Shown: positions 1 to 8,249, counted from the first letter of the stretch. The stretch is DNA of 8,630 bases from Candidatus Cloacimonadota bacterium (GCA_023230795.1 JALNWR010000109.1:1-8630), one strand, 5' to 3'. A program made the numbers and translations. Notes: generated by a model from the letters alone, not told the origin.

Positions 1-1
1 C

Positions 2-3000
2 GGTGAAACCCAGCTTTGGGGTAAAGTCGTGCTGACTGGTGATGAAAATCCCAACAACGATGAGACAGCCCCTATGTCTGTAACGGTAATGGAAGCGGGT
101 CTGCTGGTTGCCGAAATTGGCACAGGCACAGCCGCAAATACCACCACAGGTGGTCCGGCACCTTACGGCACTTTCTACAAAGCCTTCCGTCAACAATTGC
201 TTTACAAAGCAGACGATTTCTTCGCTGCCGGTGCTGCTCCGGGGATGATTTCTGCTCTTGCTTTCAACGTGCAGGATCTGGATACTTGTGGACCCATGAC
301 GAACTATAGAATTCGTCTGAAACATACAGATCAAACAGCTCTCACTACCACTTTTGAACTTGGTGATTATACTACAGTGTGGCAGAGAAATACCTTCATG
401 CCTACCGTTGCCTGGAATATCCACAATTTTGACACACCCTTCATGTGGGATGGCGCTTCAAACCTGATCGTGGAAATAGTTACCGACGTGATACCAGACG
501 CCTGGGCTCACAATGCTTTAGTTTATATGAGTGCTACCGATTATGCCAGTTCACTGCGCTATCAGAGTGACTCCAATAATGGCCTTACCGGAACTACCGG
601 TACTACCTCTATGAATCGCTCCAACATCCGCTTCTTCATGACGGTGGATGGAATGGGTTCGATTAACGGAACCGTTACGGTAGGCGGAAGCCCCCTGGAA
701 GGTGCTGAAATTGCCGTAGAAAACACCTTGTTTACCGCTGTCAGCGGTGCTGATGGTACTTACAACCTGCCTTTCGTTCCAGAAGGAGCACAAACTGTTA
801 CCGCCAGCAAACACGGTTATGCCGATGTAACTCACACCGTGACGGTAGTGGAAGATCAAGCTACTACTCAGAACTTTGCTTTGAGTCTGCTGCCACAGGT
901 AACGGTGAGCGGCAGAGTGGTGGGAAGCGACGCCCCCACAGTCGGCCTTGAAGGAGCTACCATTACCCTCAGCGGTTATGAGCCTTATGAGGCCACTACC
1001 AATGCCTCAGGTCACTTCACCATCCCGAATGTGTTTGCCAACCAGACCTATAGCTACATGGTCACAGCACTTGGCTATGCGCAGCTTCCGGGGCAGCAGG
1101 TGGTTGGTACTACTTCGGTTGACATGGGCGATTTGATCGTAAGTGAAGTAGCCTATCCTGTCAGCGGCGTAGTAGCCACCGAGTCCGACGATGCCAGCAT
1201 CGTAACAATCACTTGGAATGAGCCCGCAGCGGGAGAAGAAGCATGGCTGCATTACGACAGCGGTGATAGCACGACCAGCATCGGCACCGGCGCTGCTGCT
1301 GATTTTGACGTAGCCATCCGTTTTCCTGGCACTGCATTGCTGGATCACGTGGGCACCAGCCTCCAGGCGGTGAAAGTATGGCCGGCCCAAGCTGGCGATT
1401 TCTTTATCCGCGTGTGGACTGGCGGGACACCCGACGCTCCCGCAAACATGGTTGTTGATCAACCCTTTACAGCGGTGGTGGATCAGTGGAACACTGTGGT
1501 TCTTGATAATCCCGTGCCTGTCACTGGCTCAGAAGAACTGTGGTTTGGCTATCGCTGTGTGGTTACTACCGGTCACCCGGCCGGGTGCAGTCCTGGCCCC
1601 ATCGTTGATGGTTTTAGCAACATGATGTTTTATCAGGATGAATGGGCTACCTTGATAGAGCTCAATCCAGATTTGGATTACAACTGGAGTATCAGGGGCT
1701 ATGTTGGCTTTGGCGCTCCCACACGGGGTAAAAAGCTGATTCCCCTCGTGCCACCAGCCCGGGGTATTACCGAAGGCACTCTGGCTGCAAGCGGAATCAA
1801 ATCTACATATAGCCAAACTGCCGATACAGATGGCGAGCGTGCCCTCATCGGTTACAAAGTCTATCGTCTTTTGGATGCTGACCAGGATAACGAAGACAGC
1901 TGGATCACGCTGACTGCAAACACCATTTCTCCTACCGAGTATGTGGACAATGCCTGGGGTACTCTGCCTTTTGGCGTGTATAGATATGCGGTGAAAGCAG
2001 TATATACGAACGACGTGCTGTCAAGCCCGGCCTTCTCGAATATCGTTCGTATTCAGCCCAATGATATGTCTGCATTGACTATAAGCGGAAGCCTTACACC
2101 CTCGGTGGGAACCCCTTCTGAATATACTATCAGGGTAAAAAATACCGGTACTTCAGATCAGACAGCAGGTGCTTACACAGTAAAACTCATGTCTGATGAC
2201 ACCGAACTTGTCTCTGTATCCGGCCCCGCTATCGGAGTGGATGAAGAGCTTGATGTGATCTTAAGCTGGAGCCCTACCGAGCAAGGCACTATCGAAGTCT
2301 ATGGCAAAGTGGTGCTACCGGAAGATTTGGTTCCTTCAAATGACGAAACCGATCCCCTCACTGTATCCGTGATGGCAGAAGGCCTGCTGGTAGTCGGAAT
2401 CGGAGACGGCACTGCCACAAATTCCAATACTGGTGCCCCCGCACCTTACGGGACTTGGTACAGGGCCTTCCGTCAGCAGTTACTCTACAGAGCTGACGAT
2501 TTCTATACTGCCGGAGGAATTCCCGGAATGATCTCAGCTCTTGCCTTCAACGTGCAAGGCCTGGACGAATGCACACCCATGACGAACTATACAATTCGCC
2601 TGAAAGCAACTGATCAGGAAGCTCTTAGCTCCACTTTCGAGACTGGCGAATACACCACAGTGTGGCAGAGGCCTTCTTTTATGCCGGAACTTGCCTGGAA
2701 TATCCATACTTTTGATGTGCCGTTCTTTTGGGATGGCACCTCGAATATAATCGTGGACATAGTAACCGATGTATTGGCGGGGAATTACTCTCGCAACGCT
2801 TTGGTTTACTATACTACTACTAACTATACCAGTTCTCTGCGATACCAGAGTGACTCTTCCAATGGCAGTAGCGGAACCACTGGCAACACTTCAAACGATC
2901 GTTCCAACATCCGTTTCTTTATGATCCCTGCAGGTGGAGACCCGATCTTCATAGTCAATCCCAGCTCGCACGATTTTGGCGATACAAGCCTTGGCGGCAG

Positions 3001-5917
3001 TCGCAGCCGAGACTTCACCATCATCAATGCAGGAGGCGGCAGCCTGAACATCAATGCAATCGAGATTGCCGGAAGTGGAACCATGGCACTCAGCAATCTG
3101 CCCACCCTTCCTGCCTCTCTGGAAACTGCAGAAACTGCGGTATTCACGGTGAATTTCACCCCTGTTATGCTTGGTGAGGAAAGCGCCATAGTGACTATCA
3201 CCGATGATCAGGACACCCGCCATATCGCCCTGGGAAGAGCAAATCCCAATGCCAGAGCCAGCCATCGGGATACTCACACTGTAGCCATTAGCGGCACCGG
3301 TGTAAACGACATAACCATCGGAGATGGAAGCCTGCTTGATCGCATACCCATGGACTTTTATTATAACAACTCTGTGTTTCAGACCATCTACTCTATAGAC
3401 GAAATGAGCAACTTCGTGGGCATGATCACCGGTTTGAAATTCTATAACAACTTCAGCTCCAGCCTTACGGCAATGCCTACCAAAATCTGGCTGGGCAGCA
3501 CCACCCAGACAGACTTGACGGATGGATGGATTTCCTCCAATGATCTTACTTCGGTCTTTGATGGTGTGGTAGATTTTCCTTCCGGACAGAATACCATATC
3601 CATAGAGTTTCCGGAGCCATACCTGCATTTGGATGGCGGAAATCTCGTGATGCTGGTAAACCGTCCCATGGATACAGATTGGCATAACTACAATGATAAT
3701 TTCTTGTGTCAGAATGCGGGAACAAACCGCTCCAGAAATGACTATAGCGATAGCACTGAGTTTCTCCCTGAATCTATGACGGGTGGCACTCTTTCTGCCA
3801 CATTCCCCAAGACCACCTTTGTGGTAATCCCCGGAGGAGTGGGACACATCACCGGCACAGTAATCGATAGTGATGGTGAGCCAATTCCCGGAGTAGAGGT
3901 AGAGGTTACAAATAGGCGATACGCTACTACCACAAACGCCAATGGCGAATTTCACATCGCAAACGTGCTGCCAAATGATTATGCTATCACCTTCAGCAGA
4001 TATACCTATATCAGCCAGACTGTGAATATCACCCTGGAAGAAGATGAGACCGAGGTCATAGATATCACTATGCAGCTGATGCCCCAGGTAAACGTAAGCG
4101 GCACCATTTTGGCCAGCGATACCGGACTCGGCATAGCCGGAGCCAATATTCATCTAAATGGTTATGCGGATTACAGCCTGAGCAGCAGTGCAGACGGCAG
4201 CTTTGCCATAGCAGAAGTATTTGCAGATCAAAGCTATGAATACGTGATCTCCGCTGCAGGATACACCAGCAGCAGCGGCATCATCGATGTCGGCAGCACG
4301 GACTACAATATGGGCAATATCACCCTCACCGAGATTGCCTATGCACCGAATTCAGTACAGGCAGAATTCAACGATAGCTATGACGCCATCAATCTAAGCT
4401 GGAACGCCCCTGACCCCAATGCCATCGAAATCATCGAAGGCTTTGAGTCCACCACCTTCCCTCCTGCAGATTGGACTCAGGTAATCACAAACCAGGGCAA
4501 TGCCAATCCCATGGGAGTATTCCCTACCTGGTGCAGCTCCGGCACTATAGACCTTGGCGGAGCCTCTAACATAATCCCTTCCGAAGGGCTCAAACAAGCT
4601 GGCCTGTGGTGGGATTACGCTCATCAGGATGAATGGCTGCTTACGCCTTCCTTCAATTGCCCGCCTGATGCTCATATCAGCTTTGAGACCTACTTGCACT
4701 TTGGATCGCCTAATAGTGACCACTATTATGTAAAAGTAAGCACCGATGGCGGAGCCAGCTGGACTGTGCTCTGGGATGGAGCTGCTCAACCCGAAGGCCT
4801 CCACAACTACGAATATCCCATCACAATAGGCCTGGAGCAATACGGCGGTTTGCAGATGCAGCTTGCCTTCCATGCCGAAGACCCTCCTGCGGATGATGGC
4901 CTGTGGTTTGAATGGTTTATCGATAATATCTACATAGGTAACTTTGCAGACCGCATCAGCTTTGAGCCGGCCTCTCCCGTCCTGCACAGGTCTATAGGTT
5001 CACTTAACGCTGCAGATAGCAGAATCGGCCGCCCCACCCCAAGTAGCTCCGGTCGCGCCAATCTTCCTGCCAAAATGCAGCAGAGCCCGAGCCTGACCTC
5101 CAGTCTGGGCACTCCCCTGCCCAAGAATATCACCCGCTCTGCAAACAGAGCTTTGCAGGGCTACCAGGTCTGGAGACTGATCTCGGGACAGGAAGCCAAC
5201 GAAAGCAGCTGGAGCCTGCTCACCGATGAGACCATCAGCAATATAAACCATAGCGATGAAGACTGGAACAGTTTGCCAAACGCCACCTATAAATGGGCGG
5301 TAAAAGCCATCTATACAGCCGGTGTGACCTCTGTTCCCGCTTTCTCAAATCCCATGGTCAAAGAAGTGATCAGCGGCAACATCGTGGGTATAGTTCGCAA
5401 GCTAAACGGCCAGGGAATTGCAGGCGCTACAGTCTCTGCGGGAGAAGGCCAGTCTTCCACTACCAATAGCGCCGGTGCATACAGCCTGTCGCTTCCTGCC
5501 GGAGTCTATACCGTTAGCGCTTCCGCTGAGGGATACAAAGACCTCATCATGGAAAACATCACAGTAGCTCCGAACCAGAACACTACCTTGAACTTCACCC
5601 TGGAGCCTACTTCCAATGAGAACGAAGTACAGCCTGTTACAGTAACAGCACTGAATGCAAACTACCCCAACCCCTTCAACCCCACTACCACCATCAGTTA
5701 TGATCTGAAGGAGGCCGGATGGGTACGCCTGGATATATACAACCTCAAAGGCCAGAAGGTAAGAACTCTGGTAAATAGGGATCAGCCTTCCGGACGCTAC
5801 CGCATCGTGTTTGATGCGCTTGATCAGCGTGGCAATCCGCTTGCCAGCGGCATCTACCTGTATAGGATGCAAAGCGCAGACTACATCAGCACCCGGAAGA
5901 TGCTGTTGATGGAATAG
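2..5917 (+). CDS. Giant modular surface/secreted protein with C-terminal type IX-type sorting domain (5'-truncated by window)
   Basis: The frame is open from the first codon at position 2. The GTG at 29 is not the true start, because residues before it (GKVVL) align with the second copy of the same module. 1971 residues are visible; the numbering below counts from position 2. Order: tail of a CARDB-like domain (1-30); module A (7-213); two carboxypeptidase-regulatory-like domains (219-299, 300-384); fibronectin III fold (385-408 and 614-685) split by an insert with a WLHYD start and paired Cys (409-570); CARDB-like (687-791); module A' (768-974); HYDIN/ASPM-like Ig domain (981-1100); divergent A-like module beginning near ITIGDGS (1101-1277); two regulatory-like domains (1281-1362, 1363-1446); fibronectin III fold split by a MAM/choice-of-anchor-J-like insert (1479-1646, EGFESTTFPPADW start); Ser/Pro/Arg-rich linker (1648-1716); fibronectin remainder (1717-1788); fifth regulatory-like domain (1790-1869); sorting domain (1881-1971). 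By family knowledge such tails direct export and surface attachment in type IX secretion organisms. No catalytic domain is recognisable, so an adhesive or structural role is inferred. The exact ligand is unknown. Confidence 0.93.
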   Translation, partial: GETQLWGKVVLTGDENPNNDETAPMSVTVMEAGLLVAEIGTGTAANTTTGGPAPYGTFYKAFRQQLLYKADDFFAAGAAPGMISALAFNVQDLDTCGPMTNYRIRLKHTDQTALTTTFELGDYTTVWQRNTFMPTVAWNIHNFDTPFMWDGASNLIVEIVTDVIPDAWAHNALVYMSATDYASSLRYQSDSNNGLTGTTGTTSMNRSNIRFFMTVDGMGSINGTVTVGGSPLEGAEIAVENTLFTAVSGADGTYNLPFVPEGAQTVTASKHGYADVTHTVTVVEDQATTQNFALSLLPQVTVSGRVVGSDAPTVGLEGATITLSGYEPYEATTNASGHFTIPNVFANQTYSYMVTALGYAQLPGQQVVGTTSVDMGDLIVSEVAYPVSGVVATESDDASIVTITWNEPAAGEEAWLHYDSGDSTTSIGTGAAADFDVAIRFPGTALLDHVGTSLQAVKVWPAQAGDFFIRVWTGGTPDAPANMVVDQPFTAVVDQWNTVVLDNPVPVTGSEELWFGYRCVVTTGHPAGCSPGPIVDGFSNMMFYQDEWATLIELNPDLDYNWSIRGYVGFGAPTRGKKLIPLVPPARGITEGTLAASGIKSTYSQTADTDGERALIGYKVYRLLDADQDNEDSWITLTANTISPTEYVDNAWGTLPFGVYRYAVKAVYTNDVLSSPAFSNIVRIQPNDMSALTISGSLTPSVGTPSEYTIRVKNTGTSDQTAGAYTVKLMSDDTELVSVSGPAIGVDEELDVILSWSPTEQGTIEVYGKVVLPEDLVPSNDETDPLTVSVMAEGLLVVGIGDGTATNSNTGAPAPYGTWYRAFRQQLLYRADDFYTAGGIPGMISALAFNVQGLDECTPMTNYTIRLKATDQEALSSTFETGEYTTVWQRPSFMPELAWNIHTFDVPFFWDGTSNIIVDIVTDVLAGNYSRNALVYYTTTNYTSSLRYQSDSSNGSSGTTGNTSNDRSNIRFFMIPAGGDPIFIVNPSSHDFGDTSLGGSRSRDFTIINAGGGSLNINAIEIAGSGTMALSNLPTLPASLETAETAVFTVNFTPVMLGEESAIVTITDDQDTRHIALGRANPNARASHRDTHTVAISGTGVNDITIGDGSLLDRIPMDFYYNNSVFQTIYSIDEMSNFVGMITGLKFYNNFSSSLTAMPTKIWLGSTTQTDLTDGWISSNDLTSVFDGVVDFPSGQNTISIEFPEPYLHLDGGNLVMLVNRPMDTDWHNYNDNFLCQNAGTNRSRNDYSDSTEFLPESMTGGTLSATFPKTTFVVIPGGVGHITGTVIDSDGEPIPGVEVEVTNRRYATTTNANGEFHIANVLPNDYAITFSRYTYISQTVNITLEEDETEVIDITMQLMPQVNVSGTILASDTGLGIAGANIHLNGYADYSLSSSADGSFAIAEVFADQSYEYVISAAGYTSSSGIIDVGSTDYNMGNITLTEIAYAPNSVQAEFNDSYDAINLSWNAPDPNAIEIIEGFESTTFPPADWTQVITNQGNANPMGVFPTWCSSGTIDLGGASNIIPSEGLKQAGLWWDYAHQDEWLLTPSFNCPPDAHISFETYLHFGSPNSDHYYVKVSTDGGASWTVLWDGAAQPEGLHNYEYPITIGLEQYGGLQMQLAFHAEDPPADDGLWFEWFIDNIYIGNFADRISFEPASPVLHRSIGSLNAADSRIGRPTPSSSGRANLPAKMQQSPSLTSSLGTPLPKNITRSANRALQGYQVWRLISGQEANESSWSLLTDETISNINHSDEDWNSLPNATYKWAVKAIYTAGVTSVPAFSNPMVKEVISGNIVGIVRKLNGQGIAGATVSAGEGQSSTTNSAGAYSLSLPAGVYTVSASAEGYKDLIMENITVAPNQNTTLNFTLEPTSNENEVQPVTVTALNANYPNPFNPTTTISYDLKEAGWVRLDIYNLKGQKVRTLVNRDQPSGRYRIVFDALDQRGNPLASGIYLYRMQSADYISTRKMLLME
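20..640 (+). repeat. Internal coding repeat, module A copy 1 (207 codons)
   Basis: This segment encodes GKVVL through RSNIRFFM and aligns without any gap to positions 2303-2923. A hand count gives about 144 identical residues of 207 (roughly 70%). Strongly conserved blocks are PAPYGT, PGMISALAFNVQ, YTTVWQR, SSLRYQSDS and RSNIRFFM. The first 24 codons belong to a CARDB-like domain and the rest is a beta-rich module with one conserved Cys (DTC/DEC). No named domain is claimed for the latter part. Confidence 0.9.
2303..2923 (+). repeat. Internal coding repeat, module A copy 2 (207 codons)
   Basis: This is the partner of positions 20-640, with identical length and a period of 2283 bp (761 codons). 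Differences are spread along the length rather than clustered. The least conserved stretch is around residues IPDAWAH versus LAGNYSR, the best conserved PGMISALAFNVQ. Copy 1 runs into regulatory-like domains, whereas copy 2 runs into a HYDIN/ASPM-like Ig domain, so the context after the repeat has been changed. Confidence 0.9.
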
Positions 5918-5920
5918 ATA

Positions 5921-5950
5921 ATATATATATAGCTTGGACCTTTTAAGGTC
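5921..5950 (+). terminator. Possible weak terminator: AT tract then short hairpin after the giant gene
   Basis: Directly after the TAG stop is an alternating AT tract (5921-5930). It is followed by GACCTTTTAAGGTC (5937-5950), whose arms GACCT and AGGTC pair around a TTTA loop. The downstream TTAGTTTCAG is only moderately T-rich, so this would be a poor intrinsic terminator on its own. Confidence 0.3.
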
Positions 5951-5962
5951 TTAGTTTCAGCC

Positions 5963-6036
5963 CCGTTTGGAGTTTAAGGCGCCGAGATATGTTTCACATA
6001 TTCTCTTGCTACACAAGCGCTTTAGACTTCAAACGG
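5963..6036 (+). other. Long composite hairpin (20-pair outer stem plus inner stem), possible terminator or structured RNA
   Basis: Positions 5963-5982 pair without a gap with 6017-6036: 17 Watson-Crick pairs and three G-U wobbles if read as + strand RNA. Inside the 34-nt loop, GAGATATG (5984-5991) pairs with CATATTCTC (5997-6005) with one bulged T. TTTT follows at 6037-6040. It lies in the gap between the giant gene and the lipoprotein pair, so it could end the upstream transcript or act in the leader of the downstream one. The long loop is atypical of a simple intrinsic terminator. Confidence 0.5.
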
Positions 6037-6037
6037 T

Positions 6038-6081
6038 TTTGAGCTGATTGCATAGATTTGGGTGCCCAAATCGGCCTCAAA
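6038..6081 (+). other. Second nested hairpin upstream of lipoprotein genes
   Basis: TTTGAG (6038-6043) can pair with CTCAAA (6076-6081), enclosing the near-perfect hairpin GATTTGGG (6055-6062) / CCCAAATC (6065-6072), in which at most seven pairs are sterically sensible. It begins immediately after the first composite hairpin, and its left arm shares the TTTT that follows that element, so the two foldings may compete. Confidence 0.4.
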
Positions 6082-6154
6082 GTTGCTGCAACACTCAAAG
6101 ATGGAATGGAATTTGCGTCAAGAACTTAGCACAGACCGATCTTGAGAGAATGCA

Positions 6155-6162
6155 AGAAGGAG
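6155..6162 (+). promoter_or_regulatory. Ribosome binding site deciding the ATG start at 6169
   Basis: AGAAGGAG ends six bases before the ATG at 6169. The in-frame upstream TTG at 6142 has no such site and would put nine charged residues before the signal peptide, so the ATG is preferred. Confidence 0.75.
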
Positions 6163-6168
6163 CAAAGA

Positions 6169-7203
6169 ATGCTTAAGAACTGTTTTTTATGCTTAACTGT
6201 GATCATCGCTTTGACTTTCACAGCTTGCGATAAAGATCATGAAGAACCCCAGACCAGTATCTCAATCTATATGGAGATAGACTCTGCAGGCGATGTAAAC
6301 ATCTATGACATCCCTGTAATGGACCGATACCTCTTTGGTTATCCGGCATGGATTAGCGATGATTATTTGCTTTACAGCAAGGCAAAGCTCTATCGCGGCA
6401 GCTTGGATTCGTATGACTATCAACAGCTGCTTCCGGATAACATAGATTGTTTTGGATATGGCATCTGTCATAGTGTCGCCCGGCAAAAGATCTGGTTTTG
6501 CAATTCAGACGGCATCTGGAGCTGCAATTTCGCCGGAGGAGATATCACCTTCGTAAGTCCTACGCCCATCAAGGAAATGCAGCTCTCAAGCCACGGTAAC
6601 TTCCTGATAGGATACAGGATCGACCGCTCTCAAAGCCTCTGTCTGGTGGATCTGGCAACCGGGATCATGGAGGAGCAAAGCACTTCTCACAGCGTACATA
6701 AAGCCTTTTACAACGAGGACTTGCAATTGATCAGCTATCTTACTTATGTGCGGGAAACAGAAAACTCATTTCAGGTGAGAGTGCGTAGTAAAGATGGCTC
6801 TTCGGAGCTGATTGCGATTGATTTTGGCAATATTAGCATCCGAAACTTCCAGGTAAGTGCCAGTGGCAGATATGTGGCAGGTATGGCAAGCGAAAACGGT
6901 TCGATCAGTTATCCTCTTTATATCCACGATCTGCAAACCGGCGAAACAAACGACCTAGGACTTGTAAGGAGCTTCCAGATGCTTGCTCAAGGTGACCAGA
7001 TGATTTTCCTTCCGGCAGATGGAAGGTATTTCAAAGTAAGCAAATACGATTTTGATACCGGAGGGATCACCGATCTGCACTCCGGATACTTGCATGACTA
7101 CCGCTATTATTATCTATACAAATTGATAGTGAGAGAGGATGGCGAAAAGATCAGAATCTACGGCTGGGGAAAGCTCGAAATAGAGGATAGGAGGATACTG
7201 TGA
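6169..7203 (+). CDS. Putative lipoprotein with TolB/DPP-like beta-propeller repeats (first of pair)
   Basis: The product is 344 residues and begins with a lipoprotein-type signal: MLKN, a hydrophobic stretch, then TFTAC, giving C20 as the candidate lipidation site with D21 at +2 and an acidic stretch after it (DKDHEE). The Phe at -3 is a permissive lipobox residue. The mature part is rich in short beta-strand patterns. A blade-like D-L-x-T-G motif occurs at 161-165 and 254-258, with a related F-D-T-G at 295-298; spacings of about 93 and 40 residues fit blades of 40-47 residues. This resembles TolB-like or DPP-N-terminal propellers but no catalytic domain follows, so a binding or sensing role at the envelope is inferred, with no known ligand. 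The stop overlaps the next gene's start (GTGA), indicating coupled translation. No symbol can be given. Alternative: a family-specific repeat protein not truly a propeller. Confidence 0.85.
   Translation: MLKNCFLCLTVIIALTFTACDKDHEEPQTSISIYMEIDSAGDVNIYDIPVMDRYLFGYPAWISDDYLLYSKAKLYRGSLDSYDYQQLLPDNIDCFGYGICHSVARQKIWFCNSDGIWSCNFAGGDITFVSPTPIKEMQLSSHGNFLIGYRIDRSQSLCLVDLATGIMEEQSTSHSVHKAFYNEDLQLISYLTYVRETENSFQVRVRSKDGSSELIAIDFGNISIRNFQVSASGRYVAGMASENGSISYPLYIHDLQTGETNDLGLVRSFQMLAQGDQMIFLPADGRYFKVSKYDFDTGGITDLHSGYLHDYRYYYLYKLIVREDGEKIRIYGWGKLEIEDRRIL
7189..7194 (+). promoter_or_regulatory. Ribosome binding site for the GTG start at 7200
   Basis: AGGAGG lies within the end of the upstream gene, five bases before the GTG codon. 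The strong site supports a non-ATG start and the 4-base overlap with the previous stop. Confidence 0.75.
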
Positions 7204-8249
7204 ATAAGCTATATTTCTTTTTGCTGATTGCGCTGTGCCTGATCGCAATCTGCTGCTGCGATTATGTCCCACCTGAGACGGAAGGCAGATTAGTCCGGAT
7301 CGATGAGGATGGAATCTATCATCTGGTTCAGCAGCCTGCAGAGTTTGATACCTTGAAAGCAATGAAGGCATTGCCGGATGGAAACCTCTTGCTTTTGTCC
7401 GATCAATTCTACCTTTATCACACAGCGACGAATACCGTGTCAAAGATCAATACCTCGGATTCCCGGATTCAGGAAGGAGGAAGCAAATTTTGCCTGAGCC
7501 CGGAGGGCGATGCCATATTCTATTGCACTCCAGACAAAATTTGGCGCAAAGACCTTCTGAGCCTTGCGGAGGAATGCCTGGTAGATTCTGCGGGAGCCAC
7601 TTACTATTCACCCTTCCTGAGCAAAGATGCCAGATATCTGGCTTTTCTGCGCAGAACTGGGAGTAACTATGCCAAATGGGAGGGATATCCCCTTTATCTG
7701 GACCTGCAAACTAACGAAGTGGTCAGCCTTGCCACCGGTGATGAAATCTTGGATAACAGTGTGACTGATTGCTGGATAGACCACTTTCACTCCAAGTATA
7801 TGTTTAGTACAGAACTGGGATATTCCGATTATTTTTTGAATAGCATGGATATGGATGGCAATAACAGAGCGGTGACCACCGAGATCATCCGCAAGGGCGC
7901 TCTCACGGCTGATGGCAGGTATCTTCTGCCCAGACCGGACGCCCAGGGATCATCTACCGGCGCGTTCTATTTCCGGAACAATCTGAGTATGCTCTGGACC
8001 AATATGGATAGAGTAAATAGCTTCAATATCAGCAGGGCTAAATCCTTGATCTACTATTACAAGCATGAGGAGAAAAAGCTTTTCAAATACAATCTGGCTA
8101 CTAAAGAAAAACAGGTGCTCTTCAATAAAAGCAGCGTCCAAAACCGTAAGATTCAATCAGTAACCCATATCTCACCCCGGTGGGATGATGATGGTCTCTT
8201 TGCTATGCTCAATCTGATAGTGCCGACTCAGAAAGACCGGGAAGAATGA
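7200..8249 (+). CDS. Putative lipoprotein with TolB/DPP-like beta-propeller repeats (second of pair)
   Basis: The product is 349 residues and starts at GTG behind a strong AGGAGG. The signal is hydrophobic and ends in three consecutive cysteines (C18-C20) followed by D21. C20-D21 matches the arrangement in the upstream neighbour, so C20 is the favoured lipidation site, though -1 and -2 Cys are unusual. Propeller-like patterns include YPLYLDLQT (163-171), KYNLAT (296-301), and a C-x-x-D-x-I-W motif ending at W115 that aligns with C-x-x-D-x-I-W ending at W117 in the neighbour. Length, signal layout and these motifs suggest divergence from a tandem duplication, although overall identity is low. 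It is presumably co-transcribed with the first gene and located in the same membrane. Function is not recognised; binding of a peptide, glycan or partner protein is possible but not shown. No transmembrane segment is apparent beyond the signal. Confidence 0.85.
   Translation: MNKLYFFLLIALCLIAICCCDYVPPETEGRLVRIDEDGIYHLVQQPAEFDTLKAMKALPDGNLLLLSDQFYLYHTATNTVSKINTSDSRIQEGGSKFCLSPEGDAIFYCTPDKIWRKDLLSLAEECLVDSAGATYYSPFLSKDARYLAFLRRTGSNYAKWEGYPLYLDLQTNEVVSLATGDEILDNSVTDCWIDHFHSKYMFSTELGYSDYFLNSMDMDGNNRAVTTEIIRKGALTADGRYLLPRPDAQGSSTGAFYFRNNLSMLWTNMDRVNSFNISRAKSLIYYYKHEEKKLFKYNLATKEKQVLFNKSSVQNRKIQSVTHISPRWDDDGLFAMLNLIVPTQKDREE

Noticed and set aside
29..31. GTG as start of the giant gene
   Set aside because: The coding frame and repeat similarity continue upstream to position 2, and a signal peptide is absent, so the true start lies left of the window.
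2891..4153. 420-codon open frame on the - strand inside the giant gene
   Set aside because: It is antisense to a region with clear domain homology and internal repeats on the + strand. The translated product shows no coherent domain or signal, and no ribosome site was evident.
6082..6092. GTTGCTGCAAC mini-palindrome
   Set aside because: The loop would be a single base, and such short palindromes are expected by chance.
6142..6144. TTG start for the first lipoprotein
   Set aside because: The ATG at 6169 has a well-placed AGAAGGAG, and it leaves a normal lipoprotein signal peptide.
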